NCBI GenBank assembly: GCA_023664345.1
Contig: JAMPFQ010000022.1
Coordinates: 22,984-67,508 of the forward strand
DNA from: Lachnospiraceae bacterium
Lineage (GTDB): Bacteria; Bacillota; Clostridia; Lachnospirales; Lachnospiraceae
DNA: 44,525 bases
Reading direction: 5' to 3'
The notes under the pieces were generated by a model. That model saw nothing but the letters and a program-made list of their open reading frames with translations, did no database searches and was not told the DNA's origin. Every line of letters starts with the position of its first letter. Position 1 is the stretch's first letter. This document shows, piece by piece, positions 25,079 to 32,240 of this stretch. Position numbers and translations under genes: made by a program.

Positions 25079-25115
25079 ACGGATTAGCGCAGAATTGGAA
25101 TAGGAGTGATCATAT

Positions 25116-28031
25116 ATGAAGGAGCGGTATCATATTTCCGGAATGACCTGTTCCGCCTGTTCTTCCCATGTGGAGAAAGCGGTTGGGAAACTGGCGGGAA
25201 TAGAAAAGGCATCGGTGAATCTGCTGACGGAGACTATGGAAGTCAGCTATGACGAGACACAGCTGACGGGAGAAGAGATCGTCGCGGCGGTGGAAAAGGC
25301 GGGATATGGGGCGTCTTTGATCATTGGCGGCGCCCATGGAGCGGCTGCGGATAGCGGCGCGGCGGGAAGCGCGGGAACCCGGACGGCACAGTCCGGTTCG
25401 GGCCGGGGCAGTGTGGAGCGAAAGGCGAAAGAAGAGGCCAGAGCCATGAAATGGCGGCTGGGTATCTCCATTGGGTTCCTGATCCCCCTGATGTATGTGG
25501 CCATGTACCATATGTATAACGAATGGTTCGGACTGCCGATCCCGGGGTTTGTGCACCGGTATCTGCATGGAAACGAGAACGCCATGACTTTTGCCATGAC
25601 CCAGCTGTTGCTGCTGCTGCCCATCGTGTACATGAACCGGAAATTTTTTGCCGTGGGATTTAAGACTTTGGGGCATCTGTCGCCCAACATGGACAGCCTG
25701 ATCGCCATGGGAGCTTCCGCTGCCATCGGATACGGCGTTTTCGCCATGTACCGCATCAGCTATGGGATGGGGCATGGGGATATGGCGCTGGTGGAGCAGT
25801 ATTCCCACGATCTCTATTTTGAGTCGGCGGGAACGATCCTGACCCTGATCACGGTGGGAAAATATCTGGAAAGCCGTTCCAAGGGGAAGACCAGCGAGGC
25901 CATCACCAAGCTGATGGATCTGTCCCCCAAGACGGCGATCCTGCTGACTGCGGACGGGCAGGAGATGGAAGTGCCCACGGAAACATTAAAAACGGGTGAT
26001 ATTTTTCTCATAAAGCCGGGAAGCCTGGTGCCCGTGGACGGGACTGTCCTGGAGGGCAATTCCAGTATCGACGAGGCGGCGATCACGGGAGAGAGCGTTC
26101 CGGTGGAGAAGCAGGCAGGCGACAAAGTGGTATCCGCCACTGTGAACAAGAGCGGATTCTTAAAATGCCGTGCGGACAGGGTGGGGGAGGACACCACTTT
26201 GTCCCAGATCATCCGTCTGGTGGAGGAGGCCAGCGCCAGCAAGGCGCCTATCGCCCAACTGGCGGATAAGGTGGCGGGCGTGTTCGTGCCTGCGGTGATG
26301 GGGATAGCCCTTGTCACCCTTATCGTGTGGCTTTTGGCAGGAGCGGGAACCGAGTTCGCTATCTCCTCCGCCATAGCGGTGCTGGTCATCTCCTGCCCCT
26401 GCGCCCTGGGGCTTGCTACGCCCGTGGCCATCATGGTGGGGACCGGCGTGGGCGCAAACCACGGCATCCTGATCAAATCCGGCGAGGCCCTGCAGCAGGC
26501 GAAAGAGATCGACACCGTGGTCATGGACAAAACGGGTACCATCACTTCCGGCAGGCTGCGTTTCAGCGGCTGTGGCTGCTATGTCCCTGACCTGTCCGCG
26601 GAAACGCTGCTGCAGATCGCGGCGGCGCTGGAGAAAAAGAGCGAGCATCCCCTGGCGGAGGCCATTTTGGAAAGAGCCAAAGGAGATAAGCTGCCCATTC
26701 CGGAGATCCGTGACTTTAAGGCGGTGGCGGGAAGAGGGATCGAGGGCGTTCTGGCGGAAGATATTCCGCCCCGCCCCATGTTTCCCGAAGACGACGGCCC
26801 TACGGCGGTGTTTGTGGCGGGGAAAGCGGATGATGGTTCTGTGCTGGCCGGGGTTTCAGGGCAGGTCGATGCGGAGAGCCTGGGCAAAGCTGACGCCGAA
26901 AAGCTGACACAGGCTGTCCTGGCGGAGAGCAAAGGGGCGCGGAACCGGCTCGACTGCGGCTGGAAAGCGGGAACCCGCTTCCTGGTGGGAAACCGCGCGT
27001 ACATGGAAGAAAACGGAATCACCATTGCCCCTGTCCATGCCCAGGGGCTTGACAGGATCGCCCAGGAGGGCAGGACGCCCCTTCTGGTGGCGGCGGAGGG
27101 CAGGCTTCTGGGAGAGATCGACGTGATGGACGGCGTGAAATCCGGTTCCCATGACGCGATCCGCAGATTTAGGGAGATGGGCATCCATGTGGTGATGCTC
27201 ACCGGGGACAACCGCCGGACGGCGGAGGCGGTGCGCAGCCAGCTGGACATCGAGGAAGTGATCGCGGAGGTGCTGCCCCAGGATAAGGAGAAGAAGGTCC
27301 GTGAACTGCAGAGATCCGGCAGGAAAGTGGCAATGGTCGGCGACGGCATCAATGACGCTCCCGCGCTGGCGGCGGCAGACGTGGGCATGGCCATCGGCGC
27401 CGGGACGGATGTGGCGATGGAGAGCGCGGATATCGTACTGATGAAGAGCGACTTGCGGGATGCGGTGACGGCGGTGCGGCTCAGCCGCGCGGTGATCCGC
27501 AATATCAAGCAGAATCTCTTCTGGGCGTTCTTTTATAATGCTATAGGGATTCCCCTGGCGGCGGGAGTGTGGTATCCTGTATTTGGGATCAGGCTGAATC
27601 CCATGTTCGGAGCCGCTGCCATGAGCCTGAGCAGCATCTTTGTGGTGGGGAACGCACTGCGGCTGAGAGGGTTTAAGAGCGGCTTTGCCAAAAAGGCGAG
27701 GGCTGCGGGAAAAGCGATCTTTGCAGAAGCGGTGGAAGAACAGCCGGGAAAAGCGCCGGATGTGGAAGCAGATGAAATAGGAAACAATAAAATATCAAAT
27801 AAGGAAAGCGAGGATAAGAACATGACAAAAGTAATGACGATCGAAGGGATGATGTGCGCACATTGCACCGGAAGAGTGCAGAAAGCCCTGGAGGAGATCA
27901 CAGGCGTCAGCGCGGTAACGATGAGCCTGGAGGATAAGACCGCCACCGTGGAACTGGCGGGAGATGTGGCGGACGAGACGCTGACAGCGGCAGTCACGGA
28001 GGCCGGGTATGAGGTGAAAGCGATTGCCTGA
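25116..28031 (+). CDS. copA: Copper-exporting P1B-type ATPase CopA with fused C-terminal CopZ-like domain
   Basis: CopA pumps Cu(I) out of the cell. The 971-residue protein has an N-terminal heavy-metal domain (GMTCSAC, C12/C15), the CPC motif at 427-429, phosphorylated Asp471 in DKTGT, TGES, KKSEHPLAEA nucleotide motif, GDGINDAPAL, and the copper signature MSLSS near the last helix. Two features are unusual. About 60 extra residues (about 545-620) lie in the nucleotide-binding domain. A second heavy-metal domain with GMMCAHC (C914/C917) is fused at the C terminus behind an A-rich linker, and its Met903 has its own GAGGA, so a free CopZ-like chaperone could also be made. TAGGAGTG precedes the start. 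Confidence 0.95.
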   Translation: MKERYHISGMTCSACSSHVEKAVGKLAGIEKASVNLLTETMEVSYDETQLTGEEIVAAVEKAGYGASLIIGGAHGAAADSGAAGSAGTRTAQSGSGRGSVERKAKEEARAMKWRLGISIGFLIPLMYVAMYHMYNEWFGLPIPGFVHRYLHGNENAMTFAMTQLLLLLPIVYMNRKFFAVGFKTLGHLSPNMDSLIAMGASAAIGYGVFAMYRISYGMGHGDMALVEQYSHDLYFESAGTILTLITVGKYLESRSKGKTSEAITKLMDLSPKTAILLTADGQEMEVPTETLKTGDIFLIKPGSLVPVDGTVLEGNSSIDEAAITGESVPVEKQAGDKVVSATVNKSGFLKCRADRVGEDTTLSQIIRLVEEASASKAPIAQLADKVAGVFVPAVMGIALVTLIVWLLAGAGTEFAISSAIAVLVISCPCALGLATPVAIMVGTGVGANHGILIKSGEALQQAKEIDTVVMDKTGTITSGRLRFSGCGCYVPDLSAETLLQIAAALEKKSEHPLAEAILERAKGDKLPIPEIRDFKAVAGRGIEGVLAEDIPPRPMFPEDDGPTAVFVAGKADDGSVLAGVSGQVDAESLGKADAEKLTQAVLAESKGARNRLDCGWKAGTRFLVGNRAYMEENGITIAPVHAQGLDRIAQEGRTPLLVAAEGRLLGEIDVMDGVKSGSHDAIRRFREMGIHVVMLTGDNRRTAEAVRSQLDIEEVIAEVLPQDKEKKVRELQRSGRKVAMVGDGINDAPALAAADVGMAIGAGTDVAMESADIVLMKSDLRDAVTAVRLSRAVIRNIKQNLFWAFFYNAIGIPLAAGVWYPVFGIRLNPMFGAAAMSLSSIFVVGNALRLRGFKSGFAKKARAAGKAIFAEAVEEQPGKAPDVEADEIGNNKISNKESEDKNMTKVMTIEGMMCAHCTGRVQKALEEITGVSAVTMSLEDKTATVELAGDVADETLTAAVTEAGYEVKAIA
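27822..28031 (+). CDS. Possible internally initiated copper chaperone (CopZ-like) from within copA
   Basis: ATG 27822 is codon 903 of copA and is followed by a 69-residue heavy-metal domain beginning TKVMTIEGMMCAHC, the size and pattern of CopZ. A Shine-Dalgarno-like GCGAGGA is 7 nt upstream. The preceding 45 nt are A-rich and look like an old intergenic spacer with GGAAAGC. Internal initiation would provide free chaperone alongside the fused form. This is inference; the frame has no stop that separates the two. Confidence 0.45.
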   Translation: MTKVMTIEGMMCAHCTGRVQKALEEITGVSAVTMSLEDKTATVELAGDVADETLTAAVTEAGYEVKAIA

Positions 28032-28065
28032 GCATCGGAAGAAAATTTTCCACTGAAAAAATGGC

Positions 28066-28094
28066 AAAAAGTCCTGTAAAAGCAGGACTTTTTT
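28066..28094 (+). terminator. Terminator of the copper operon
   Basis: AAAAAGTCCTG pairs with CAGGACTTTTT around a 6-nt loop and extends into TTTT. It lies 34 nt after the copA stop and stops rightward copper-operon transcripts before the recombinase region. Confidence 0.85.
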
Positions 28095-28114
28095 GCTGTA
28101 CAGGTATAAAAAAA

Positions 28115-28148
28115 GGAATGCAACACATGATATAGTGTGTTGCATTCC
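28115..28148. other. Recombination site A (13-8-13) and minus-strand terminator
   Basis: Perfect 13-bp arms, GGAATGCAACACA and TGTGTTGCATTCC, flank an 8-bp spacer TGATATAG: the geometry of tyrosine-recombinase crossover sites. On the minus strand the hairpin runs into TTTTTTT (28108-28114), so it is also a strong terminator for leftward transcripts. A related copy in opposite orientation is at 28963-28996. Confidence 0.65.
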
Positions 28149-28163
28149 TGCCTTACACTAGAT

Positions 28164-28190
28164 ATATCGGTGAGTTGGAAAAATACTTTA
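28164..28190 (-). promoter_or_regulatory. Sigma-D (flagellar) promoter pointing left, inside the candidate invertible segment
   Basis: On the minus strand TAAA (28190-28187) is followed after exactly 15 nt by ACCGATAT (28171-28164), against the sigma-D consensus TAAA-N15-GCCGATAA (6 of 8 in the -10). It points away from csrA and flagellin toward site A, where the transcript would meet the terminator. Inversion would point it at csrA. Confidence 0.6.
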
Positions 28191-28244
28191 GAGGGCTTTA
28201 CAAATTTTTTCAAAAATTTTCTAACATTCTTTTTTCTCCTTTGA

Positions 28245-28829
28245 TCAAAGGGAAATATTCAGGAAAACACTGTCTTTGTCGTCCTGTTCGATGCCAAGGT
28301 ACCGCTTGGTGATCTGATAGGAAGAGTGGTTGTAGATATCCATCAATACAGCGGGGTGGGTTCCCTGCTGCCATGCATGATATCCAAAAGTCTTGCGCAG
28401 GGAATGGCAGCTGACATTCTGTTCCAGCCCCGCGTGTCGCGCCGCTTCCTTGACGATGCGGAAAGCCTGGCTGCGGCTCAGAGGACGGTTTGCCCCATTC
28501 CGGCTCTGGAACAGGTAATCGCCCGCAGAGGGGATGGTCTTATATAAGGAAGCGCAGTAAGTCAGGACTTCTATGATAGAGTGGTTTATGGCGATCCGGT
28601 TGGTCTTTCCCGTCTTGTGTTCCGTCACCGCAATATGAGAGCGGTAGGCCTTTTGTGAAAAATCATAGACATTTCCCCACTTTAACTGCAGGATGTCCGA
28701 AATGCGCAGGGCGGTGTTCAGGCCCAGGACGCAGAGGGCGTAATTCCTGCAATGGGGCTTTTCTGTCAGATAGTAGTCCTTGAAGATGCGTAGTTTGTCG
28801 TGGTTCCTGATGGGTTGTGTCGTGTTCAT
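28245..28829 (-). CDS. Catalytic-domain tyrosine recombinase (FimB/FimE-like size), candidate flagellin invertase
   Basis: The 194-residue protein consists almost entirely of the tyrosine-recombinase catalytic domain. The residues are all present: Arg42 in ALRISD, Lys72/75 in HKTGK, His142-x-x-Arg145 in HSLRKTF, His168 in YNHSS, and nucleophile Tyr177 in KRYLG. It lacks the N-terminal core-binding domain of phage integrases, as do FimB, FimE and other DNA invertases. It lies between two related 13-8-13 sites in inverted orientation. AGGAGG is 8 nt before the ATG. Its promoter would lie at 28840-28990, where there is an extended -10 (TGATATAAT) in site B on this strand. Confidence 0.85.
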   Translation of the reverse strand: MNTTQPIRNHDKLRIFKDYYLTEKPHCRNYALCVLGLNTALRISDILQLKWGNVYDFSQKAYRSHIAVTEHKTGKTNRIAINHSIIEVLTYCASLYKTIPSAGDYLFQSRNGANRPLSRSQAFRIVKEAARHAGLEQNVSCHSLRKTFGYHAWQQGTHPAVLMDIYNHSSYQITKRYLGIEQDDKDSVFLNISL

Positions 28830-28845
28830 GTTTTTTCCTCCTGAA

Positions 28846-28948
28846 ATGTTTTTCCGCGGACGGCAGGCCGGGCTGATATGTCAGCCTGCCTGACGGATGC
28901 CGCGGGAGCCGGATACCAATGTGCCATCCAGGCACATTCAGCGCTGCT
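28846..28948. repeat. Nested hairpins upstream of the recombinase gene
   Basis: CCGCGG copies at the ends, GGCAGG/CCTGCC inside, and GGCTGA-TATG-TCAGCC at the centre form one tall stem, followed by AATGTGCC-ATCCA-GGCACATT. Lacking a T-run, they are probably not simple terminators; they may insulate the recombinase or bind an accessory factor. Confidence 0.45.
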
Positions 28949-28962
28949 GTAAGGTAATCGCC

Positions 28963-28996
28963 TCAATGCAACACATTATATCAAAAGTTGCATTCG
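28963..28996. other. Recombination site B (inverted partner of site A)
   Basis: Arms TCAATGCAACACA and AAAGTTGCATTCG flank TTATATCA. Read on the minus strand, it is CGAATGCAACTTT, TGATATAA, TGTGTTGCATTGA, which matches site A at 27 of 34 positions including 7 of 8 in the spacer. It is immediately upstream of csrA and has no adjoining T-run, so a hybrid site after inversion would not terminate. Confidence 0.6.
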
Positions 28997-29038
28997 CAGA
29001 GAGACAGGGATCGTCCTGAGACGACAAGGAGGTTAAGC

Positions 29039-29392
29039 ATGTTAAGACTGACAGTGAGCACGGAAGAATATCTGATGATCGGCGAGGACATCAAGCTGGT
29101 GTTCCTCGGCGGGACGGGGAAGCACTTACGGATCATGGTGGATGCCCCCAAGGACAAGAACATCGTCAGGAGCACCGTGCTGGAGAGGAACATCACAGAC
29201 CCGGAGGAAAGGGCAAAGCTTCCCAGGTATTACGCCGAGGCAGAGCATCCGGAGAAATATGTGAAGAAAGACACTTCAAAAGCGAGATCTTCTGCGGAAA
29301 AAGCAGTAGCCGGGAAAGAAGAGCCCAGAGCGTTGAAGAATCCCCGGATCATCATCACCCAGGGGAATGTAAGAAGCAGTTCCATCAGGTAA
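29039..29392 (+). CDS. csrA: CsrA-family RNA-binding regulator with C-terminal extension
   Basis: CsrA binds GGA motifs in mRNA leaders and in Firmicutes represses flagellin translation unless sequestered by FliW. Residues 1-50 match the family: MLRLTVSTEEYLMIGEDIKL, the GxG strand and APKDKNIVRSTVLER, with the RNA-contact residues Leu4 and Arg44 in place. It is 117 residues long instead of the usual 60-75, with a charged, Lys/Arg-rich tail from about 55 on. No fliW lies in the window. ATG 29039 follows AAGGAGG by 6 nt. Flagellin follows 133 nt later. No promoter fits in the 42 nt between site B and the start, so transcription must enter from the invertible segment. Confidence 0.88.
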   Translation: MLRLTVSTEEYLMIGEDIKLVFLGGTGKHLRIMVDAPKDKNIVRSTVLERNITDPEERAKLPRYYAEAEHPEKYVKKDTSKARSSAEKAVAGKEEPRALKNPRIIITQGNVRSSSIR

Positions 29393-29482
29393 TAACCGGA
29401 CGGCCCGGCCTTGCGGTCAGGGCCCGGCAGCGGGGCAGGACCATCCGGTCATTATATAAGAAACAATCAAACATTTCACACC

Positions 29483-29518
29483 GGTGCGAACGGATTTGCA
29501 CCAGGTAAGGCCAAGGAG
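29483..29518 (+). promoter_or_regulatory. CsrA-type binding region in the flagellin leader
   Basis: GGTGC (29483) and GCACC (29498) form a hairpin whose 10-nt loop, GAACGGATTT, displays GGA. A second GGA is in the Shine-Dalgarno AAGGAGG (29513-29519). A GGA-loop hairpin plus a GGA in the SD is the arrangement of the B. subtilis hag leader, where CsrA blocks ribosome binding. Confidence 0.65.
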
Positions 29519-29525
29519 GTAAATT

Positions 29526-30953
29526 ATGGTAGTACAGCACAACTTAACAGCAATGAACTCTAACAGGATGCTCGGTCTGACGACCAAGTCACAGGCAAAG
29601 TCCACCGAGAAACTTTCTTCCGGTTACAAGATCAACCGCGCGGCTGACGATGCAGCAGGCCTGGCGATCAGCGAGAAGATGAGAAGACAGGTGAGGGGCC
29701 TGACCCAGGCATCCTCAAACGCACAGGACGGTATCAGCGCAGTGCAGACCGCAGAGGGCGCATTGACAGAAGTCCATGATATGCTCCAGAGGATGAACGA
29801 GCTGGCGACCAAGGCCGCAAACGGGACCAACTCTTCGGAAGAGCGCGATTATATCCAGAGCGAGGTTGACGCCCTGATCAGCGAGATCGACCGTGTGTCC
29901 GAGACCACCAAGTTCAACGAGATCTATCTGCTGAAAGGCGAAGGTAACAAGGAAGTAAAAGTTGCTACCGCTGCTGTAGAGGGACAGGACTTTGCGGTGG
30001 AGTACAAGACGGGTTACGGCGTAGACGGCGGTGTCAAGGCTAAAAGTAGCGCGGAGGATAGTAATATCACGGACATCAATGGGGATGGAATCTTCGCGGC
30101 CGACAGCGATACCGCCATTAAGACATTGGATGCCTTGAAAGCGTACATGGAACTGGATGAGAATGGCGCCGTACAGGTAAAGGATGGCGTAACATTCTAT
30201 AAGAAAGCGGCAGCAGATGGTGAGTGGGGAGATCAGCTTGATGCTGAAAAAGTAACCACTACAACTTTGACCAATCTTTTCGAGGCGGACAACACAAAGC
30301 TTCTGAAAAATACGGGTGGTGATGTTGCTGAGCAGACGGATCTGGAAGGAGCTTTCGATCAGGAGACTGGTGCTTATACGGGTAAGTTGTACTATAAGCT
30401 TACAGAAGACGAAGCAACCCCCGGAACAGGAAAAGCTGGTGATGTGGTAGAAGTCGGTGCTGATAAGATTTTTGATTTCGTGAAAGTGACCCCTAAGGTA
30501 GAGGCACAGGATGCTGGAACAGAGACCAAGACCGTAGCCGGTGACCTGAAATTCAATCTCCATGTAGGTGCAGAAGGCAATACAGCCAACAAGATCGAAG
30601 TAAAGATTGCAGCTATGAGCGCAGAGGGAATTGGAGTTGACGGGTTGAAAGGATCTGGCGTGAAGACGGAAGAAGCGGCTACCGCTGCTATTGAAACCAT
30701 TAAAGGGGCTATCAAGACAGTTTCCCAGCAGCGTTCCGACCTTGGTGCAGTCCAGAACCGTCTGGAGCACACCATCAACAACCTTGACAATATCGTTGAG
30801 AACACGCAGTCCGCTGAGTCTGCTATCCGCGATACTGACATGGCTACCGAGATGGTCAAGTACGCGAACAACAACATCCTTGCACAGGCTGGCCAGGCAA
30901 TGCTTGCACAGGCTAACCAGGCAAACCAGGGCGTTCTGTCCCTGCTCGGCTAA
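29526..30953 (+). CDS. Flagellin
   Basis: This is the structural subunit of the flagellar filament. The 475-residue protein has conserved D0/D1 ends: MVVQHNLTAMNSNRMLG and LSSGYKINRAADDAAGLAISEKM at the N terminus, and the LGAVQNRLEHTINNLDNI and QANQANQGVLSLLG C terminus. The TLR5-contacting LQRMNELA segment (LQRVRELA in Salmonella) is largely kept. The middle 140-390 is hypervariable and acidic, as surface domains D2/D3 usually are. AAGGAGG is 6 nt upstream. It follows csrA with no clear promoter of its own, so expression probably depends on the csrA transcript. A terminator follows. Confidence 0.97.
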   Translation: MVVQHNLTAMNSNRMLGLTTKSQAKSTEKLSSGYKINRAADDAAGLAISEKMRRQVRGLTQASSNAQDGISAVQTAEGALTEVHDMLQRMNELATKAANGTNSSEERDYIQSEVDALISEIDRVSETTKFNEIYLLKGEGNKEVKVATAAVEGQDFAVEYKTGYGVDGGVKAKSSAEDSNITDINGDGIFAADSDTAIKTLDALKAYMELDENGAVQVKDGVTFYKKAAADGEWGDQLDAEKVTTTTLTNLFEADNTKLLKNTGGDVAEQTDLEGAFDQETGAYTGKLYYKLTEDEATPGTGKAGDVVEVGADKIFDFVKVTPKVEAQDAGTETKTVAGDLKFNLHVGAEGNTANKIEVKIAAMSAEGIGVDGLKGSGVKTEEAATAAIETIKGAIKTVSQQRSDLGAVQNRLEHTINNLDNIVENTQSAESAIRDTDMATEMVKYANNNILAQAGQAMLAQANQANQGVLSLLG

Positions 30954-31004
30954 TGACAGGATGGCGTCAGGACGGAGACACAGTTTCATAAGCAACAAAA
31001 AAGA

Positions 31005-31036
31005 GCGGGAGAGGCGAAAGTCTCTCCCGCAGTTTT
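31005..31036 (+). terminator. Flagellin terminator
   Basis: GCGGGAGAG pairs with TCTCTCCCGC around a 7-nt loop; AGTTTT follows. It lies 52 nt after the flagellin stop. Confidence 0.75.
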
Positions 31037-31079
31037 CGATTTGTCATAGTGGCAGATTGATCAAAAGCATTTTCAACTA

Positions 31080-31108
31080 TTGCCAACAATTATCGAAAGT
31101 GCTATGAT
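31080..31108 (+). promoter_or_regulatory. Promoter of the small toxin mRNA
   Basis: TTGCCA (31080-31085) and TATGAT (31103-31108) are separated by exactly 17 nt. Transcription from about 31115 would give an mRNA of about 200 nt ending at the shared terminator 31278-31314. Confidence 0.6.
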
Positions 31109-31177
31109 TGACTCATGGAGCAATCGTGTTACAAGGTGGCAGCCTCCCGAACTTGAAAAAGAAGGGAGGTGGTGCGT

Positions 31178-31273
31178 ATGGAGACGTATGAAGTTTTAAG
31201 CCTGTTGTTTTTGGGCGGTACATTCCTGATCGCGCTGCTTGCCTACATGGATAGGAACAACAAGCGGAAATAA
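31178..31273 (+). CDS. 31-residue holin-like small membrane peptide (type I toxin)
   Basis: The peptide has a short Glu/Tyr-bearing start (METYEVLSLL), one hydrophobic helix and a basic end (NNKRK), the pattern of the putative holin-like toxin family (Hol_Tox/TxpA-like). Its Shine-Dalgarno GGGAGG (31164-31169) is paired with an upstream CCTCCC (31143-31148), a typical brake in type I toxin mRNAs. It ends at a bidirectional terminator shared with a predicted antisense RNA. Translation would permeabilise the membrane; the antisense RNA should hold it down. Confidence 0.75.
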   Translation: METYEVLSLLFLGGTFLIALLAYMDRNNKRK

Positions 31274-31360
31274 AAAAGCCTACCTTGTCACTTAGCCAGT
31301 ACAGGTAGGCTTTTGTCAATCCGGGAGGCTAACCACTTTGTGGGCGATTGCCCCTTTTTC
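31272..31360 (-). ncRNA. Predicted antisense antitoxin RNA
   Basis: On the minus strand TTGCAA (31395-31390) and TATTAT (31372-31367) are exactly 17 nt apart, so an RNA of about 89 nt would run to the terminator at 31278-31310 (T-run 31277-31272). It overlaps the 3' end of the toxin mRNA. Its segment opposite 31321-31334 contains AGCCTCCCG, the same anti-Shine-Dalgarno sequence as the toxin leader, so it could also pair with the toxin's GGGAGG. This two-contact design is known from the pAD1 par locus. Confidence 0.65.
31278..31314. terminator. Bidirectional terminator of the toxin-antitoxin pair
   Basis: GCCTACCT and AGGTAGGC pair around a 17-nt loop with AAAAAA before and TTTT after, so it works in both directions. 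Confidence 0.75.
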
Positions 31361-31415
31361 ATCCTCATAATAACATAAGTGAAAACAATTTGCAATCAAT
31401 TTTATGTGCAATGTT

Positions 31416-32022
31416 TTAGGGCTGAATCGAAATTTTTTCCAGGGTTATGGTTCCGTCTGACAGCATTTTCCTGGCAGTATTGATTGCGCCTTCTTTTATT
31501 CCCTCTTTCAGGGATTCTTTTCTCATATCTTCCATGGCTTTGCACATGATCAAAATACCCTCCTTGCTCTCTTTAAAAAATCTTACCCTGTCTGCCAGCG
31601 TTTCATAATGCATGTCCTCCGCTCTGGTACAGGAAAAATCATGCATCAGCTTTCCGACCGGAGTATCCCCGCGGTAAGCGCCGTTTACATACAGTATATG
31701 CGAACCGTCCTCAAATTTCTCACCTGTCCCTAAAAAGCACCGTTCAATGGGATAGAGCGGCAGCCCTTTTTCTTCCGGCTCCCTGGTCGGAGCGCTGTAT
31801 TTCGACGTTCAGTTTTGCGCCGGTATCGTCTGTTGCCAGGATATCAAGTCTTACGGAGCGGTTCAAAAGGTTTTCCACAAATACCTGCGTGCGGACATCC
31901 AGTACCTTTAAATCCGGCTTTTCCAGCACGATTCGCAGTACCAGTTCCATGCCTGCCGTGTTTCCCTCAAAACATCTTGTGAGGAAATCATCATCAAGCA
32001 GGCGGAAATTGATATTTTCATA
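31416..32022 (-). pseudogene. Rpn-family recombination-promoting nuclease/putative transposase, broken
   Basis: Two minus-strand pieces read as one Rpn/PD-(D/E)XK protein: the front piece has LLDDDFLTRCFEGNTAG, LRIVLEKPDLKVLDVRTQ and VRLDILATDDTGAKLNVEIQ, and the back piece has PLYPIERCFLGTGEKFEDGS and VNGAYRGDTPVGKLMHDF through the charged C terminus. They are joined in different frames near 31780, where about 45 residues of the normal protein are missing after QGAG. The front also lacks a start (a stop is at 32023-32025). It is therefore a remnant with a 5' truncation and internal frameshifting deletion. Confidence 0.75.
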
Positions 32023-32240
32023 CTAGCACAAACAGCCTAATCTTTCAAGTCGAAATTTTGTATACAACAATTCTGATATACGTCATGCAGCATATTCTTA
32101 CAAAGAGCCGTATTCAGAACAGGCAGCCCTTTCTTTACTACCAATCTGTAGTGGCTCCGTGCCTTTTCCCGGAAATATGTTATGCTGATAACTGCAAATG
32201 ACGGCGCAGGACTCTGGCATCCATGGAAAGGGGGAGAACA
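32023..32240. other. Intergenic region with no supported gene
   Basis: This stretch of about 218 nt between the Rpn remnant and the unknown gene has a minus-strand open frame, but its translation shows no family that I recognise and no convincing ribosome binding site. It may be decayed mobile DNA. Confidence 0.3.

Noticed and set aside
28846..28948. Terminator of a rightward transcript before csrA
   Set aside because: Stable hairpins exist but no T-run follows on either strand.
29715..30998. 427-codon minus-strand frame opposite flagellin
   Set aside because: Purely a shadow of the flagellin codon usage; no start signal or recognisable domain.
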